From positions 1 to 64,000 of the forward strand of contig NZ_JAMXSF010000006.1 of the NCBI RefSeq assembly GCF_024124545.1: a stretch of 64,000 bases of DNA, given 5' to 3'. The notes under the pieces were generated by a model. It did not search any database. It was not told the DNA's origin and saw nothing but the letters and a program-made list of their open reading frames with translations. The stretch is from Pseudoalteromonas sp. XMcav2-N (GTDB lineage Bacteria; Pseudomonadota; Gammaproteobacteria; Enterobacterales; Alteromonadaceae). The translations under genes were made by a program, and so were the position numbers. The number at the start of each line of letters is the position of its first letter. Position 1 is the first letter of the stretch. Below are positions 10,018 through 21,073 of this stretch, in pieces.

Positions 10018-10043
10018 ATCCCGGCAGCAGCCGGGATTTTTTT
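10018..10043 (+). terminator. Rho-independent terminator after efp
   Basis: An 8-bp GC-rich stem (ATCCCGGC / GCCGGGAT) with a 4-nt loop is followed by seven Ts. It lies between efp and epmA, so epmA is probably reached by read-through or its own weak promoter. Confidence 0.9.
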
Positions 10044-10056
10044 GTCTGGAGTCATT

Positions 10057-11055
10057 ATGAGTCATGCAATATCAGACCCGGCATCTGAGTGTTTATGGGC
10101 ACCCAGTGCCAGCATAGATACCTTACGCCAGCGTGCTGCGATCGTCGCAAAAATCCGAATGTTCTTTGCAGAACGTGACGTGTTAGAAGTGGAAACACCA
10201 AGCCTGGCACAGGCGTCAGTCACGGATGTTCACCTTGCGACTTTTTCGACCATGTTTGTCGGACCCGGTCATGCAGCGGGTACGCCGTTATATCTGCAGA
10301 CGTCGCCAGAGTTTGCCATGAAGCGCTTAGTGGCCGCAGGGAGTGGGCCAATTTACCAGATTGGTAAAGCCTTTCGTAATGAAGAGTCAGGTCGCCACCA
10401 CAATCCTGAATTTACTATGCTGGAGTGGTACCGCCCCGGATATGATGAGTTTGCACTGATGGCTGAGGTGGATGCCTTGATGCAAACTATTTTGGGCTGT
10501 CCCAAAGCCGAATCGTTGAGCTACCAGCAGGCCTTTATTCAGCATCTGGGTATAGATCCGCTCACAGCGTCGCTGAATGACCTCAGGCATTTGGCTTGTC
10601 AGCGTGGCCATGAGCACATTGCAGAACAAGAGCAACATCGCGATACGCTGCTGCAACTTCTGTTCTGTATGGAGATTGAGCCGTTAATTGGCCAGCAGGC
10701 ACCGTGCTTTGTCTATCACTTTCCGGCCTCGCAGGCTGCACTGGCTCAACTCAACGCCGACGACTCGAGAGTCGCGGGGCGGTTTGAGTTGTACTATCGT
10801 GGTATGGAGCTGGCCAATGGCTTTAATGAGCTGACGGATGCGGTTGAGCAGAGCGCCCGGTTTGATGAGGACAACGCACTGCGCACAGCAATGGGGCTGG
10901 CACCGGTGGCCAAAGACACGCGCTTTTTGGCGGCATTAGCACAAGGTTTGCCAGCTTGTGCCGGGGTCGCATTGGGCGTCGACCGGCTGGTGATGCTGGC
11001 AACTGGTAAAACGCAATTAAAAGAAGTCATTGCGTTTGATATAGACAGAGCTTGA
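10057..11055 (+). CDS. epmA: EF-P--lysine lyase/ligase EpmA (class II LysRS paralogue)
   Basis: A 332-residue class II aminoacyl-tRNA-synthetase paralogue that activates beta-lysine as an adenylate and transfers it to Lys34 of EF-P. It lacks the N-terminal anticodon-binding domain of true LysRS. Motif 2 ([20 protein letters not shown], about residues 108-127) and motif 3 ([12 protein letters not shown], near residue 307) are present. The ATG at 10057 follows TCTGGAG; an in-frame TTG 15 nt earlier falls inside the terminator and is unlikely. It is functionally linked to efp and epmB next to it. Confidence 0.95.
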   Translation: MSHAISDPASECLWAPSASIDTLRQRAAIVAKIRMFFAERDVLEVETPSLAQASVTDVHLATFSTMFVGPGHAAGTPLYLQTSPEFAMKRLVAAGSGPIYQIGKAFRNEESGRHHNPEFTMLEWYRPGYDEFALMAEVDALMQTILGCPKAESLSYQQAFIQHLGIDPLTASLNDLRHLACQRGHEHIAEQEQHRDTLLQLLFCMEIEPLIGQQAPCFVYHFPASQAALAQLNADDSRVAGRFELYYRGMELANGFNELTDAVEQSARFDEDNALRTAMGLAPVAKDTRFLAALAQGLPACAGVALGVDRLVMLATGKTQLKEVIAFDIDRA

Positions 11056-11089
11056 GGCAAAGGTGTTCTTCAGGGCCAGAGCGCTGGCC

Positions 11090-12307
11090 CTACACAAAGC
11101 GTTTTAACTCTTGTTGCGTCTTGGTGGAGCGTTGCTGTGCATCCTGACAGTCCGCCAGGGCCGCATCTATCTGTGCTTTGGCCGACTGTCCTAACTCTAC
11201 AATCCGTTGTACGGAGCCATGGGTATGTTGCTGTGTCGATTCCAGCTGATGCACAGCACTGACGATTTCTTCGAGTTGTGACTGGTTACGCTCAAAGTCC
11301 TCAGACATATCGGCAAACCCCTGTGAGGTAGTGCGAATGGCTTGCTCGGCGGAACTGGAGTGATCTATCAGCTGTTCTGACTCCTGATGCGTTTCTCCCA
11401 CTAGCACATCCATTTGGTTGATAAAATCACTGATCTGACGGGTCGCGTCGTTGACCTTAACCGACAGGTTGCGAACTTCATCGGCCACCACCGCAAAGCC
11501 ACGGCCGGCTTCACCGGCCCGTGCAGCTTCAATGGCGGCATTCAGCGCCAGCAGATTGGTCTGATCGGAAAACTCTTCGACCATTTTCAAAATGCTGCGA
11601 ATATTTTCGCTGTTCTCTTTCAACCCTGCGACAGTTGAAGAAAAGCTACCCAGCAGATGGGTAATTTGCTGCACTTCTTTGACCAAAGTGGCCAGTGACT
11701 GTGACGAGCCGCGGACAAAGTGCAGGCTTTCGGTATTGGCCTGATACACCTGGTCGGTATTGTGCACTATGCTTTGCAGGCTATGTGTGACTTGATCGCT
11801 GGCAGCGATAATGGTGTCACCTTGATCTATCTGTTGGCCACCCAGCAAGGCGGTTTGCTTCATAGAGTCGGTAACCTGCTGATTACTGCGGTTCGCAGCC
11901 TCTGCACTTTGATAGGTGGCAGCCAGCAACTCACTCAGATGCTGCGTAAAGGTATTGTACTGCTCACTGAGGTCGCGAAATTCATCGTAGGTAAACTGGG
12001 GCAGTCTGGCATCCAGATCGCCGTCCTGACGATTGATCTGTTCCAGTGTATCTCGCATGGCTTGCACGGGCCGCACAATGAGGTAGCGCATATAGAAAAA
12101 GGTGAAGATAAACGCACCGACTGAGATCAACGCAAGCAACCAGAATATCCCGGTAGATCCCCCGTGTTCAGTCAGCTCACCGTGTAGCCATAGCAAGGTG
12201 ACGATTTGAAAAACTAATAAAAACCCCAGATTGCCAAAAATCTTACGGGTGAGGGTGAAGAACAAAGATTCTTCGATCAAATTATATATGCGCATGTATA
12301 AACTCAT
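11090..12307 (-). CDS. Methyl-accepting chemotaxis protein without a large sensor domain
   Basis: A 405-residue MCP. Two transmembrane helices (about residues 26-42 and 53-72) are separated by only about 10 residues, so there is essentially no periplasmic ligand domain. A HAMP domain follows (about 73-130, with the DGDLDARL segment), then the cytoplasmic signalling coiled coil, including the conserved hairpin tip ([20 protein letters not shown], about residues 252-271). It should pass a signal to CheA/CheW. Input is unknown; sensing of membrane state or an internal cue is possible. It is monocistronic, convergent with epmA. Confidence 0.9.
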   Translation of the reverse strand: MSLYMRIYNLIEESLFFTLTRKIFGNLGFLLVFQIVTLLWLHGELTEHGGSTGIFWLLALISVGAFIFTFFYMRYLIVRPVQAMRDTLEQINRQDGDLDARLPQFTYDEFRDLSEQYNTFTQHLSELLAATYQSAEAANRSNQQVTDSMKQTALLGGQQIDQGDTIIAASDQVTHSLQSIVHNTDQVYQANTESLHFVRGSSQSLATLVKEVQQITHLLGSFSSTVAGLKENSENIRSILKMVEEFSDQTNLLALNAAIEAARAGEAGRGFAVVADEVRNLSVKVNDATRQISDFINQMDVLVGETHQESEQLIDHSSSAEQAIRTTSQGFADMSEDFERNQSQLEEIVSAVHQLESTQQHTHGSVQRIVELGQSAKAQIDAALADCQDAQQRSTKTQQELKRFV

Positions 12308-12427
12308 ATTTGGCTCTTCACTGTGCCTTTTAGCATACAGTATAGAGTAAACCCGGCAGGTGCAACTGTTTACAGGTTAAGCAAATTATTTTAGTCAGCG
12401 GCATAATCCGGTGAGTTGTCTACCCTG

Positions 12428-13150
12428 TCAATTGGCCTGAGACGAATGGTTAAGCTGTTGCTGGATCACCATTTTGGCGTAACAAGGATAATTACTGAAT
12501 ATGCCGTCTACACCATAATCTAACATTAATTCAATGTCTTTGGCTTTATCGACGGTGTAAGCCAGAACTTTAAGGCCGCGTTGTTTGGCATCCTGAACAA
12601 ACTCATGGTTAATGAAGTTTTTATCAATATGAATGCTTTGTGCATGAAGTTGCTGAGCAAACTGCGCATAAGTAAGCGGAATTGACGCCGTCAGTGCGCC
12701 AATCCTTACCCAGGGCAATTTCTGTTTGAGCCACAGCAACTGGTGGTGGTCAAATGACGACAGCAATAGCTGGTTTCTGGTTATCACACCACGCTGCACA
12801 TTGTCTTCTACGGTTGCTACAAACTTATCCAGACTGAACGTGTGTTTGAGCTCCAGATTTATAGTGGTTTGCTGGCCAATGGTATCCAGCACTTGTTGCA
12901 GTGTAGGCACAGGCTCGTTATTACTGAGCTTGAGCTGAGACAAAGCCTCACGACTGGTTTCATTGACTTTACCCCGCCCATTGGTGGTGCGATCCAGCCA
13001 GGTATCATGAATAATGGCGTAATCATCCAGGCAACTTTGCACATCGAGCTCTACGCCGTCGACCCCCACCTCCAGTGCCGCCTGAATGGCGCTGAGTGAG
13101 TTTTCCGGATAGTTTCCACTGGCACCTCGGTGTGCAAAAACCTGGATCAT
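12428..13150 (-). CDS. ugpQ: Glycerophosphodiester phosphodiesterase, cytoplasmic type
   Basis: A 240-residue TIM-barrel phosphodiesterase that hydrolyses glycerophosphodiesters to glycerol-3-phosphate and an alcohol. It starts directly with the catalytic HRGASGNYPENS motif (His9, Arg10, Glu16 region), followed by GVDGVELDVQ (the ELD metal ligands) and the second catalytic His in IHDTWLDRTT. There is no signal peptide, which fits the UgpQ-type cytoplasmic enzyme. Its start overlaps the stop of the upstream DMT transporter gene by 4 bp, so the two are translated together. Confidence 0.88.
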   Translation of the reverse strand: MIQVFAHRGASGNYPENSLSAIQAALEVGVDGVELDVQSCLDDYAIIHDTWLDRTTNGRGKVNETSREALSQLKLSNNEPVPTLQQVLDTIGQQTTINLELKHTFSLDKFVATVEDNVQRGVITRNQLLLSSFDHHQLLWLKQKLPWVRIGALTASIPLTYAQFAQQLHAQSIHIDKNFINHEFVQDAKQRGLKVLAYTVDKAKDIELMLDYGVDGIFSNYPCYAKMVIQQQLNHSSQAN

Positions 13151-14010
13151 AGCTTATTCCTTGTGATCGACCACGTTTCATAGCAGGCTGCACTGACAAC
13201 CAGGACGCCCCCTGCCAGGGTGGTTAGAGTTATGGTTTCTGCCAACAGCATATAAGCCAACACTGTTGCGTACAAGGGTTGTAAGCAAGAAATCAGCCCT
13301 GCGGTTGTCGCTGATAAGTAACGTAAACTGGACGCAAATAAAGCATGCGGGATCGCCGTAAAGACACAGCCTGCCAGTACGATCAGAATGAGGTTATCCT
13401 CGCTTAATTCTGTCGGTGGAACCTCAACAAAAGCACACAGCATCAGGGCGGCTATCAGGGTTTGATAAAACATAGTATGTGGCCCGCCATAGCTGGAAAA
13501 CAACTTTTTTTGCAGCAGATTTCGCAGTGCAAATAAGACCCCGGAAATGACCCCTGTGAGTATACCCAACGTGACTTGGTTTCCGGGATCGCTCGATGGC
13601 ACAAGCAAATAAATGCCCAACATCACCACGATAGCTGTAAACACATCTTTGCGCTTCAGGCGACCGCGGAAAAATAGCGGCTCAAGCAGAACAGTGATCA
13701 CTGGGTAGGTAAAAAACGCAATCACGCCCACAGCGATCCCAGCCATTTGCATGGCGGCAAAATACGTCACCCAGTGCAGTCCGACGCAAATACCCAGCAG
13801 TACCACTATGGCATAATCTTTTGCCGCATTGAGCTTAAATACACTGCCTTTGAAGGCGAGTATACATGCCAGTGTGATGAAAGCGACGGCGGTACGATAG
13901 ACCGTAATATCCAGCGCTGAGAGGGAGATTAACTTAGAAAATAACGCGGTACCACCGAACAGCAGTACAGCCAGATGTAAATTAACTAATGAAGATTGTT
14001 CGGGGCGCAT
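13147..14010 (-). CDS. DMT-superfamily (EamA) transporter
   Basis: A 287-residue inner-membrane protein with ten predicted hydrophobic helices in two EamA repeats, the usual size for drug/metabolite transporters. It starts near the conserved 'LFGGTALFSKLI' helix. It is coupled by a 4-bp overlap to the glycerophosphodiesterase gene. The substrate is unknown; the pairing might suggest uptake or export of a small metabolite related to lipid turnover, but that is only inference. Confidence 0.82.
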   Translation of the reverse strand: MRPEQSSLVNLHLAVLLFGGTALFSKLISLSALDITVYRTAVAFITLACILAFKGSVFKLNAAKDYAIVVLLGICVGLHWVTYFAAMQMAGIAVGVIAFFTYPVITVLLEPLFFRGRLKRKDVFTAIVVMLGIYLLVPSSDPGNQVTLGILTGVISGVLFALRNLLQKKLFSSYGGPHTMFYQTLIAALMLCAFVEVPPTELSEDNLILIVLAGCVFTAIPHALFASSLRYLSATTAGLISCLQPLYATVLAYMLLAETITLTTLAGGVLVVSAACYETWSITRNKL

Positions 14011-14256
14011 AGCGAACTCGGTATGTTTTTCATCAGCTTACCATGGTAAACAGATGTCACTAAAGCACAATGACAAAACACGATACTCTGGACAATGCAC
14101 ACACTCATGCAGTGTAAAACCTGATTTCATTGATATTTTATAGGATAAAAGGGTTAGGTGTAATCTCGTGTAATGCCGTGTGGATTAGATTTTGCTTCCT
14201 GCCAGCACAAAATTAATACTATACTAGTAGTTCTTTTTGACGATGTTTAATGCGGT
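14011..14256. other. Intergenic region between divergent transporter and kinase genes
   Basis: A 246-bp AT-rich gap between divergent genes. It must hold both promoters. I see no hairpin, repeat or recognisable operator that I can support. Confidence 0.4.
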
Positions 14257-16419
14257 ATGGGCGATCCTAAACAACTTTTACAGATCCTGGCTTTAACTTC
14301 GTGCGTGTGTGCGTTGTTTATGATGGTCAACTGGTTCATTCATCGCCGCCTGCTGGGTACCGCATTATGGGCCGGCTTTTCACTCTGTACTGCGCTGGGG
14401 TGTATTTTCATCGCTTCTTTTTCCTTGCCCGTGACCTGGACCATTTTTATCCCAAACAGTCTGATCTTAATTGGTTTGTATTGCCTGAGTCGGGGCAGTG
14501 AAGCGTTTTTTTCTGTGCCGCGTTTAAGCTGGCCCTGGTGGTTACTTGGCGCCATCTTCTTTCCTGGCTACCTGTACTACACTTATATTGATGCCAACTT
14601 CATCGCCCGCGTAATACTCAATTATCTTGGCTGGGCATTGAGTATGCTCTTATGCCTGCGGGCACTATGGCTGGGCCAGCGGCGTCAGTGGCAGAGTTTT
14701 TCTCCGGCGCACTGGGCCTTCGCCTTATCCTGTGTGTGTCTGTTTGCAGTCTTTACTGTGCGGGTGCTGATGCTCCATCATTATACTCAGCACGATAGCC
14801 TGACGACGAATAATTGGGTGAATCAGTTCTTCTCTGTGTCCGTGATTGTTATGCCTCTGATCTTGTGTTTCTCGTTATGTTTATTGTGTAGTGGGCGGCG
14901 TGAGAAAGAGCTCCACGAGCTACGCCATCGTGCCGAGCTGGCAGCACAGCATAAAGAACGCTTTCTGACTTTGCTAAGTCATGAACTCAGAACACCTTTA
15001 AATGCCATTGTCGGGCATGCTGAGTTGCTTAAACGTGCGCCACGTGAGCCACAACAGCATGCACAGTTTTGTGATGTGATTATTGCCACATCCATGTCGA
15101 TGTCCGATCTGGCTAACCAAATTCTGTTGCAGGCACGTGGTACTGTGCCCAACACCACCGTTGAACCAGTCAATCTTGCACATCACCTTAAGGAGCTGAT
15201 GACGTTTTTCAGACCGCTTGCTGAGAAAAAGCACTTGAAGCTGACGCTGACAATGCAAGGTATTGATACCAATTTACAGGTGATGCTGGACAAAGACCCT
15301 TTTACACTGGTGATTAAGAATCTGCTCTCTAATGCCATCAAGTATACGGAGCGTGGAGAGGTGGAGTTGATTGTCTATGGCTATGCGCTTAGCCAGACGC
15401 GTCATCAGCTGCGCATTGCGGTGAAAGACACCGGGATAGGACTGAGCTCAGCTCAACAACAAAAAGTGTTTGACCCCTTTGTGACCTTTGGGGCATCGCG
15501 TGCTATTGCTGACAGTGCCGGGGTGGGTCTGGCTTTATGCAAGCAGTTGCTGGAGAACATGGGGGTTGACCTGGAAGTCGAAAGCGAGCCTGATAAAGGC
15601 AGCGAATTCTTCTTTGAAATGCAGGTCAATTCGGAACTGGCTGAACAACTTGATGTGGCAGACAGTAAACCAACGTCACTGGGGGAGGTGTCTGTATTGG
15701 TCGTGGAAGACAACCACCTGAACCGGGAAGTGGTACGCGGATACCTCGATAATCTGGGCCTTTCTTACTGCCTGGTTGAGAACCTTGCTGCGGCCCATGC
15801 ACAACTGACGCACAGCTATTTTGATGTGGTATTGCTGGATATGCATTTGCCGGATGGCCATGGGTTGGAGTGGTATCAGGCAAACTGTAATCAGCTGCCA
15901 GCCCTGGCCTCTGCGGTTGTTATGGCGCTGACGGGCGATGTGGATCAGCAAGCCCGTCAGGCGTATCAGCAGGCCGGTATCTATGATTGTCTGGAAAAGC
16001 CATTGCGTATCAACGTATTGCGCCAGGCATTAGAGCGCATTGTGCAACAGAACAGTAGTGGTCTGGCTACAACAGAAGCGGCTTATGTTGACCTGGCCTT
16101 TGTTGAGCGCCAGTTAAGTGAATCAACCGAACGCTCAGAATTTTCCTCTCGCTTAATGTACCTCAGTGACAGACTGGACTACGAGTTCGCTCAGTTGCGG
16201 GGTCTGGCTGATATTCAAGCCGATGAGTCTTTACGTGAGAAATTATTACAACTGGAGCACGAAGTTGAACAGTTAGGGTTGTATGCGCTGCGTCAGGCAT
16301 TACACCAGACCAGACGGCGTGCGGCTCAGGAGCGCGACATTGACTGGTCTGCGTTGCATCAGTTTGCAAAGCAAAGTGCCTCGGCTCTGCAATCCTGCCA
16401 CCAGCGCATGAATGCCTGA
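14257..16419 (+). CDS. Hybrid sensor histidine kinase with multi-helix membrane sensor
   Basis: A 720-residue inner-membrane hybrid kinase. Seven or so hydrophobic helices occupy residues 8-210. The dimerisation/phosphoacceptor segment (LLSHELRTPLNAIVGH) carries His242. The ATPase domain has the N box (LLSNAIKYTERG), G1 (DTGIGLS) and G2 (GVGLALCKQLLENMG). A receiver domain starts near residue 488, with phospho-acceptor Asp528 (LLDMHLPDG). The last ~110 residues look like a helical bundle resembling an Hpt domain, but I find no clear HxxKG signature, so it may be degenerate. The ligand is unknown. No dedicated response regulator is adjacent. Confidence 0.88.
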   Translation: MGDPKQLLQILALTSCVCALFMMVNWFIHRRLLGTALWAGFSLCTALGCIFIASFSLPVTWTIFIPNSLILIGLYCLSRGSEAFFSVPRLSWPWWLLGAIFFPGYLYYTYIDANFIARVILNYLGWALSMLLCLRALWLGQRRQWQSFSPAHWAFALSCVCLFAVFTVRVLMLHHYTQHDSLTTNNWVNQFFSVSVIVMPLILCFSLCLLCSGRREKELHELRHRAELAAQHKERFLTLLSHELRTPLNAIVGHAELLKRAPREPQQHAQFCDVIIATSMSMSDLANQILLQARGTVPNTTVEPVNLAHHLKELMTFFRPLAEKKHLKLTLTMQGIDTNLQVMLDKDPFTLVIKNLLSNAIKYTERGEVELIVYGYALSQTRHQLRIAVKDTGIGLSSAQQQKVFDPFVTFGASRAIADSAGVGLALCKQLLENMGVDLEVESEPDKGSEFFFEMQVNSELAEQLDVADSKPTSLGEVSVLVVEDNHLNREVVRGYLDNLGLSYCLVENLAAAHAQLTHSYFDVVLLDMHLPDGHGLEWYQANCNQLPALASAVVMALTGDVDQQARQAYQQAGIYDCLEKPLRINVLRQALERIVQQNSSGLATTEAAYVDLAFVERQLSESTERSEFSSRLMYLSDRLDYEFAQLRGLADIQADESLREKLLQLEHEVEQLGLYALRQALHQTRRRAAQERDIDWSALHQFAKQSASALQSCHQRMNA

Positions 16420-16503
16420 GTGCTTGAAAAAGCGCAAGGTTAGGTGGGCCATTGGCAGGATTTGAGTTAGAATACAGGTATAACTTCTCTACATACTCAG
16501 TGA

Positions 16504-18999
16504 ATGTCTAAACAGGATCCTTATCTCAGCCGAGAACAAGAAAAATACGACAACCCGGTGCCCAGCCGCGAGTTTATTCTTGACCATATTCAGAAAAGCA
16601 ATAACAAGACTAACTTCAATCAGCTCTGTCAGGACCTTAAGGTCTTTGAAGATGAGCGGCAAATCGCGTTTAAACGTCGCCTGAGGGCTATGGAACGTGA
16701 CGGTCAGTTGTTTTTCAATAAGTTTAAATGTTACGTGATCCCAACCGAAGACGGCCTGGTAAAAGGGCGTGTCATCGGGCATCGAGACGGATTTGGTTTT
16801 CTGGAAGTAGAAGGGGAAGCCAAAGACTGGTTTATCACTAAGTATCAGATGGACAGAGTATTGCACGGTGACTGGGTGCTGGCGAAAGCTGGCTCCCGTG
16901 GCTCCGGTGGCAAAGTGGATGCGCGTATTGTACGCGTGCTCGAAAAAGAACGTGCACCGCTGGTGGGGCGCTTTTTTGTTGAGCATGGCATGGCCGTGGT
17001 TGTGCCCGAAGACCCGCGCATTACTCAGGACATTATCATTTTACCTGGCAGCGAAAATGGCGCCCGTCATAATCAGATGGTCCAGGTGGAGATCACGCAA
17101 AGCCCCAGTAAGCAAATGAATGCAGTGGGTAAAGTCACAGAAGTACTTGGCGATCATATGGCGCCGGGTATGGAGATTGAAGTGGCGTTGCGCAATCATG
17201 AAATTCCCTATGAGTGGCCAGAGGCGGTGCTGGATCAGGTCGCTGAACACGGCGAATTTGTTGCCGAGCCCGATAAACTTGGTCGGGTCGATTTACGTGA
17301 ACTGCCGCTGCTCACCATAGATGGGGAAGATGCCCGGGATTTTGATGATGCAGTTTACTGCGAGCGTAAAAAGTCTGGTGGTTGGCGCCTGTGGGTTGCC
17401 ATTGCTGACGTATCTCACTATGTACCTAAAGGCAGTGCACTGGATAAAGAAGCCATTGCTCGGGGGAACTCAGTGTATTTCCCTGAGCAGGTGGTCCCCA
17501 TGCTGCCTAAAGTGTTGTCCAATGGCCTGTGCTCTTTGAATCCACAGGTGGATCGCTTGTGCATGGTGGCTGAAATGACGGTGTCCGAAGCGGGGCGTTT
17601 GTCCGGCTACCGGTTTTATGAGGCCGTTATGAATTCTCATGCCCGCCTGACCTACACCAAAGTCCACGCGATGTTGCAGGGCGATGAAGGATTGCGCGAG
17701 CAGTATAGTGAACTGTACCCGCATATCAGCGAATTGCACCAGATGTATATGGCACTGAAATCTGAGCGTCAGGCCCGTGGTGCCATTGAGTTCGAAACCC
17801 TGGAAACCCGCTTTGTTTTCAATGCCCATCGTAAGATTGAGTCGATCGTCCCCGTGGTGCGTAATGACGCGCACAAGCTGATCGAAGAATGTATGATCCT
17901 GGCGAATGTGTCGGCCGCACGCTTGCTGGAAAAACATGAAGCGAGTGCCTTGTATCGGGTGCATGACCAGCCCGATCCGGAAAAACTCAGCCAGTTTAGG
18001 TTATTTTTGCAAGATCTAGGGATCGAGAGCACTCTTGGCCATGAGCCAACTCCGTTAGAGATCACTGAAGCACTGGCAGGTTTGGGGGAGCGTCCCGAGC
18101 TAGAGCTTATCCAGACAATGCTATTGCGTTCGATGAAGCAGGCAGTGTACCAGCCAGACAACATTGGTCATTATGGTCTGGCCCTGAAAGCCTATGCACA
18201 CTTTACGTCACCCATTCGTCGTTACCCGGATCTGGTGGTGCATCGTGCCATCAAAGGGATTTTGGCGGAGCAGGGGCAGCAGGTGTCGGGTGCCTACGTT
18301 TATGAGAGTGATGAGGCCGACCAGCTGGGTGAGCAGTGTTCAATGACCGAGCGTCGTGCGGATGATGCCACGCGCGAGGTTGCAGACTGGCTTAAGTGCG
18401 AATTTATGCAGGATCATGTCGGTGATGAGTTTACCGGAGTGATCTCCTCAGTTACTAACTTTGGCCTGTTTGTACGACTCGATGAGCTGCAAATCGATGG
18501 TATGATCCATGTCAGCAATCTGGGTCACGAATATTTCCATTTTGATGGTGCCAAACACTGCTTGATTGGTGAGCACAGTCGCAGCGTATTCAGACTCGGT
18601 GACAAGCTGAGTGTGGTGGTAAATTCCGTGAGCCTGGATGAGCGGCGCATCAATCTGGCCCTGGCAGAAGAAGCGGTGCCGGATCGCTATGCCAGACGGC
18701 GTCGTAAAACAACGACAGACAGCACGGCTAAAAGTGTTCGTGCACAACTGAAAGACGGCAAGATCCCGGGCAAAGCCAGCAAAGACAGCAAAGCCGATAA
18801 AGACGCGAAAGCGGTTAAAGGTGACGGGAAAAAGCCGAAAAAGAGTAAGAAAACCACGCCCAAAGGCAAGGCTAAAAAAGCCAAACAAGCTGCCATTTTG
18901 ACTTCTAAGAAGAAAGCCAAGAAAAGCGCCAGCAAGACCAAGGCAAAGCGGCCGGGAAAAAACGCGCGTAAAAGAAACAAATCGAGTGCGGGAGCATAA
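16504..18999 (+). CDS. rnr: Ribonuclease R
   Basis: An 831-residue 3'-to-5' exoribonuclease that degrades structured RNA. In order: an N-terminal helix-turn-helix-like segment, two cold-shock domains (about residues 75-240), the RNB catalytic domain with the metal-binding [15 protein letters not shown] region near residues 273-287, an S1 domain at about 640-725, and a very Lys-rich tail (about residues 735-831) expected to bind RNA or ribosomes. rlmB begins 2 nt after the stop, as in other gammaproteobacteria, so the two form an operon. Confidence 0.97.
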   Translation: MSKQDPYLSREQEKYDNPVPSREFILDHIQKSNNKTNFNQLCQDLKVFEDERQIAFKRRLRAMERDGQLFFNKFKCYVIPTEDGLVKGRVIGHRDGFGFLEVEGEAKDWFITKYQMDRVLHGDWVLAKAGSRGSGGKVDARIVRVLEKERAPLVGRFFVEHGMAVVVPEDPRITQDIIILPGSENGARHNQMVQVEITQSPSKQMNAVGKVTEVLGDHMAPGMEIEVALRNHEIPYEWPEAVLDQVAEHGEFVAEPDKLGRVDLRELPLLTIDGEDARDFDDAVYCERKKSGGWRLWVAIADVSHYVPKGSALDKEAIARGNSVYFPEQVVPMLPKVLSNGLCSLNPQVDRLCMVAEMTVSEAGRLSGYRFYEAVMNSHARLTYTKVHAMLQGDEGLREQYSELYPHISELHQMYMALKSERQARGAIEFETLETRFVFNAHRKIESIVPVVRNDAHKLIEECMILANVSAARLLEKHEASALYRVHDQPDPEKLSQFRLFLQDLGIESTLGHEPTPLEITEALAGLGERPELELIQTMLLRSMKQAVYQPDNIGHYGLALKAYAHFTSPIRRYPDLVVHRAIKGILAEQGQQVSGAYVYESDEADQLGEQCSMTERRADDATREVADWLKCEFMQDHVGDEFTGVISSVTNFGLFVRLDELQIDGMIHVSNLGHEYFHFDGAKHCLIGEHSRSVFRLGDKLSVVVNSVSLDERRINLALAEEAVPDRYARRRRKTTTDSTAKSVRAQLKDGKIPGKASKDSKADKDAKAVKGDGKKPKKSKKTTPKGKAKKAKQAAILTSKKKAKKSASKTKAKRPGKNARKRNKSSAGA

Positions 19000-19001
19000 T
19001 T

Positions 19002-19742
19002 TTGAGTAATGAATTAATCTATGGTTTCCATTCCATTGAAGCCATTTTATCTACCACCCCAGAGCGTTTTTTAGAGATCTATGCGTTAAAAGGGCGGGAC
19101 GACAAACGCCTTAATGCGGTAGTCAATGAAGCACGCAAGTTCGGTATTTCAGTCCAGTTTATGCAACGTAAGGCGCTGGATAACAAAGCTAATGGTGAGC
19201 AACATCAGGGGATCATTGCCAATGTGAAAGCCGCCAGAACACTCAATGAGCGCGATCTGGATGAGATCTTAGCCAGAGAGTCTGCACCATTCTTTTTGGT
19301 ACTGGATGGCGTTACCGATCCACACAACCTGGGGGCCTGTTTACGTAGTGCCGATGCCGCGGGTGCACACGCGTTAATCGTGCCAAAAGATAAATCTGCA
19401 AAACTAAACGGCACGGCCCGAAAGGTTGCGTGCGGAGCAGCAGAAACAGTGCCGCTTATTCAGGTAACCAACCTGGCACGTACCCTCAGAGACATCAAAG
19501 AAGCGGGTGTCTGGGTCGTTGGTACCGCAGGTGAAACAGAGACTGAACTATTTGATGCCAGTCTCACAGGGCCTATTGCAGTGGTGATGGGAGCCGAAGG
19601 TGATGGTATGCGCCGGCTAACTCGCGAACATTGCGATGTTTTAGTGAAAATACCAATGATAGGCACAGTGTCCAGCCTGAACGTGTCGGTGGCCACCGGC
19701 ATTTGCCTGTTTGAGGTGCTGCGTCAGCGAAATGCTCAGTAG
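19002..19742 (+). CDS. rlmB: 23S rRNA (guanosine-2251-2'-O)-methyltransferase RlmB
   Basis: A 246-residue SPOUT methyltransferase that 2'-O-methylates G2251 in the 23S rRNA P loop using SAM. The N-terminal substrate-binding domain begins [15 protein letters not shown]. The SPOUT knot motifs are present: [20 protein letters not shown] near residue 96, [12 protein letters not shown] near residue 197 and [18 protein letters not shown] near residue 216. It uses a TTG start at 19002: GGGAG lies just upstream, the first residues align with RlmB of other species, and no suitable ATG exists. It is coupled to rnr. Confidence 0.95.
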   Translation: MSNELIYGFHSIEAILSTTPERFLEIYALKGRDDKRLNAVVNEARKFGISVQFMQRKALDNKANGEQHQGIIANVKAARTLNERDLDEILARESAPFFLVLDGVTDPHNLGACLRSADAAGAHALIVPKDKSAKLNGTARKVACGAAETVPLIQVTNLARTLRDIKEAGVWVVGTAGETETELFDASLTGPIAVVMGAEGDGMRRLTREHCDVLVKIPMIGTVSSLNVSVATGICLFEVLRQRNAQ

Positions 19743-19763
19743 CCCCATGGTCTGGCGTATGAG

Positions 19764-19789
19764 AAAGGCAAGCTTAGCTTGCCTTTTTT
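19764..19789 (+). terminator. Rho-independent terminator after rlmB
   Basis: A 10-bp stem (AAAGGCAAGC / GCTTGCCTTT) with a 3-nt loop and a T6 run. It overlaps the 3' end of the convergent yjjG gene and has A-rich sequence on the other side, so it may act in both directions. Confidence 0.9.
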
Positions 19790-20469
19790 GTTTCTGAATC
19801 CAGCAGCAGCGTCTGTAGTTGAGGCAGGGTATCAACTGTGTAGGTCGGACTGATCTCTGCCGGGCAAGTGGCACCAGGGTGGCGTAGCCAGCAGCTGTCG
19901 ATACCAAAACGGTTGGCACCCAGCACGTCACTGGCGGGGGTGTCGCCAACCATGAGTACCTGTGACTTATCCGGATTGCCCAGTAATGACAGTGCATGTT
20001 CAAACACTCTGGAGTCGGGTTTAGCGACGCCTACCTGCTCAGAGATGACAATGCTATGAAAATAATCTTTAAATCCAGTATGTGCCAGGCGTTTTTCCTG
20101 AAGGGCTGTAAAGCCATTGGTAATGATAGCCAGGGTGGCTTTGCCTTGCAGGACATGCAGCAATTCAGCTGCCCCTGGCAGCGGGTTACATAACTCAGCC
20201 ATGGCTTCCAAAAAGCCCAGATTGAGGGTTTCAGCTGGCACATTCAGGCGTTCGGACCAGAATTTAAATCGAGTCACTTGTAGTGTTTTTGCTGTGATTT
20301 CGCCGTTTTGATATTGCACCCACAGCGGTTTGTTGATGCGCTGATATTCTTCATTATCGGCTTCACTAAAGTCCACGCCGTAGCGGGCAAACAGGGTTTT
20401 CAAACCTAAAAAGGCATTGAAACTGAACAGGGTCTCATCGGCATCGAAAAGAATATGGGTATATTTCAT
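19774..20469 (-). CDS. yjjG: HAD-family pyrimidine nucleotidase YjjG
   Basis: A 231-residue HAD hydrolase that dephosphorylates pyrimidine nucleoside monophosphates, helping to clear non-canonical nucleotides. The nucleophile motif FDADETLFSF is at residues 8-17, the motif II threonine in IITNGF near residue 116, and motif IV (MVGDTPASDVLGA) near residue 175. Its start overlaps the stop of yjjX by 4 bp. Pairing with another house-cleaning phosphatase fits a nucleotide-pool sanitation role. Confidence 0.85.
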   Translation of the reverse strand: MKYTHILFDADETLFSFNAFLGLKTLFARYGVDFSEADNEEYQRINKPLWVQYQNGEITAKTLQVTRFKFWSERLNVPAETLNLGFLEAMAELCNPLPGAAELLHVLQGKATLAIITNGFTALQEKRLAHTGFKDYFHSIVISEQVGVAKPDSRVFEHALSLLGNPDKSQVLMVGDTPASDVLGANRFGIDSCWLRHPGATCPAEISPTYTVDTLPQLQTLLLDSETKKAS

Positions 20470-20999
20470 GAATACAGCTCTGCATGATTAAAGGGGGCCA
20501 TAGCCAGCAGCAGGGCCTGGGTATAAGCGCTTTCGCGGGTCGCCAGGTGATTGGTCAGTAACCCAATTGCCCCACCTTTTTGTTTAATATTGTCGGTATC
20601 GAACATACGGTCCATAACATGGCCCAATTCTTCACCGCCAAGCAATGCATCATAAATGCGTTGCGGCAGTGGCAGATTGGCGCTGCGACCCACACTTTCC
20701 TTTAGTCCGTCAGATATCACCACAAAAGCAAAGGTAGCGGGGCCGTAAGCAAACTGGTGGGCACCGCCCTCCATAGCGCAGTAATAATCGGCTGTGTGGT
20801 GGTCAACTAAGTGATGCACGCGATTTTGTGCACCTAACAGAGTGTCAGGCTCTCCCAATGGCTGATCAGCGACCCCACTTGGGGCATGCAAGCCTTCACA
20901 CTGGATATCGTGATCCGGGTAATACTGCGTAAATATCTGCCGTGCGGCATTGACCTTAACCGGGTTCTTTGACCCGACGAGTACCTTAATAACTGCCAT
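20466..20999 (-). CDS. yjjX: Inosine/xanthosine triphosphatase YjjX
   Basis: A 177-residue NTPase that hydrolyses ITP and XTP, keeping deaminated purines out of nucleic acids. The N-terminal GSKNPVKVNAARQIF phosphate-binding region and the AMEGGAHQF segment (about residues 75-83) match the YjjX family. The length is normal. It is translationally coupled to yjjG downstream. A separate promoter probably lies in the roughly 75-bp gap to the phosphoribulokinase gene. Confidence 0.92.
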   Translation of the reverse strand: MAVIKVLVGSKNPVKVNAARQIFTQYYPDHDIQCEGLHAPSGVADQPLGEPDTLLGAQNRVHHLVDHHTADYYCAMEGGAHQFAYGPATFAFVVISDGLKESVGRSANLPLPQRIYDALLGGEELGHVMDRMFDTDNIKQKGGAIGLLTNHLATRESAYTQALLLAMAPFNHAELYS

Positions 21000-21073
21000 T
21001 TGCGATGCCCTGAAAAATCGCTAGTGTAACGGCTGTGATAGCACGGCTGCAAGCGGTGAAGTGTAACCGGGCG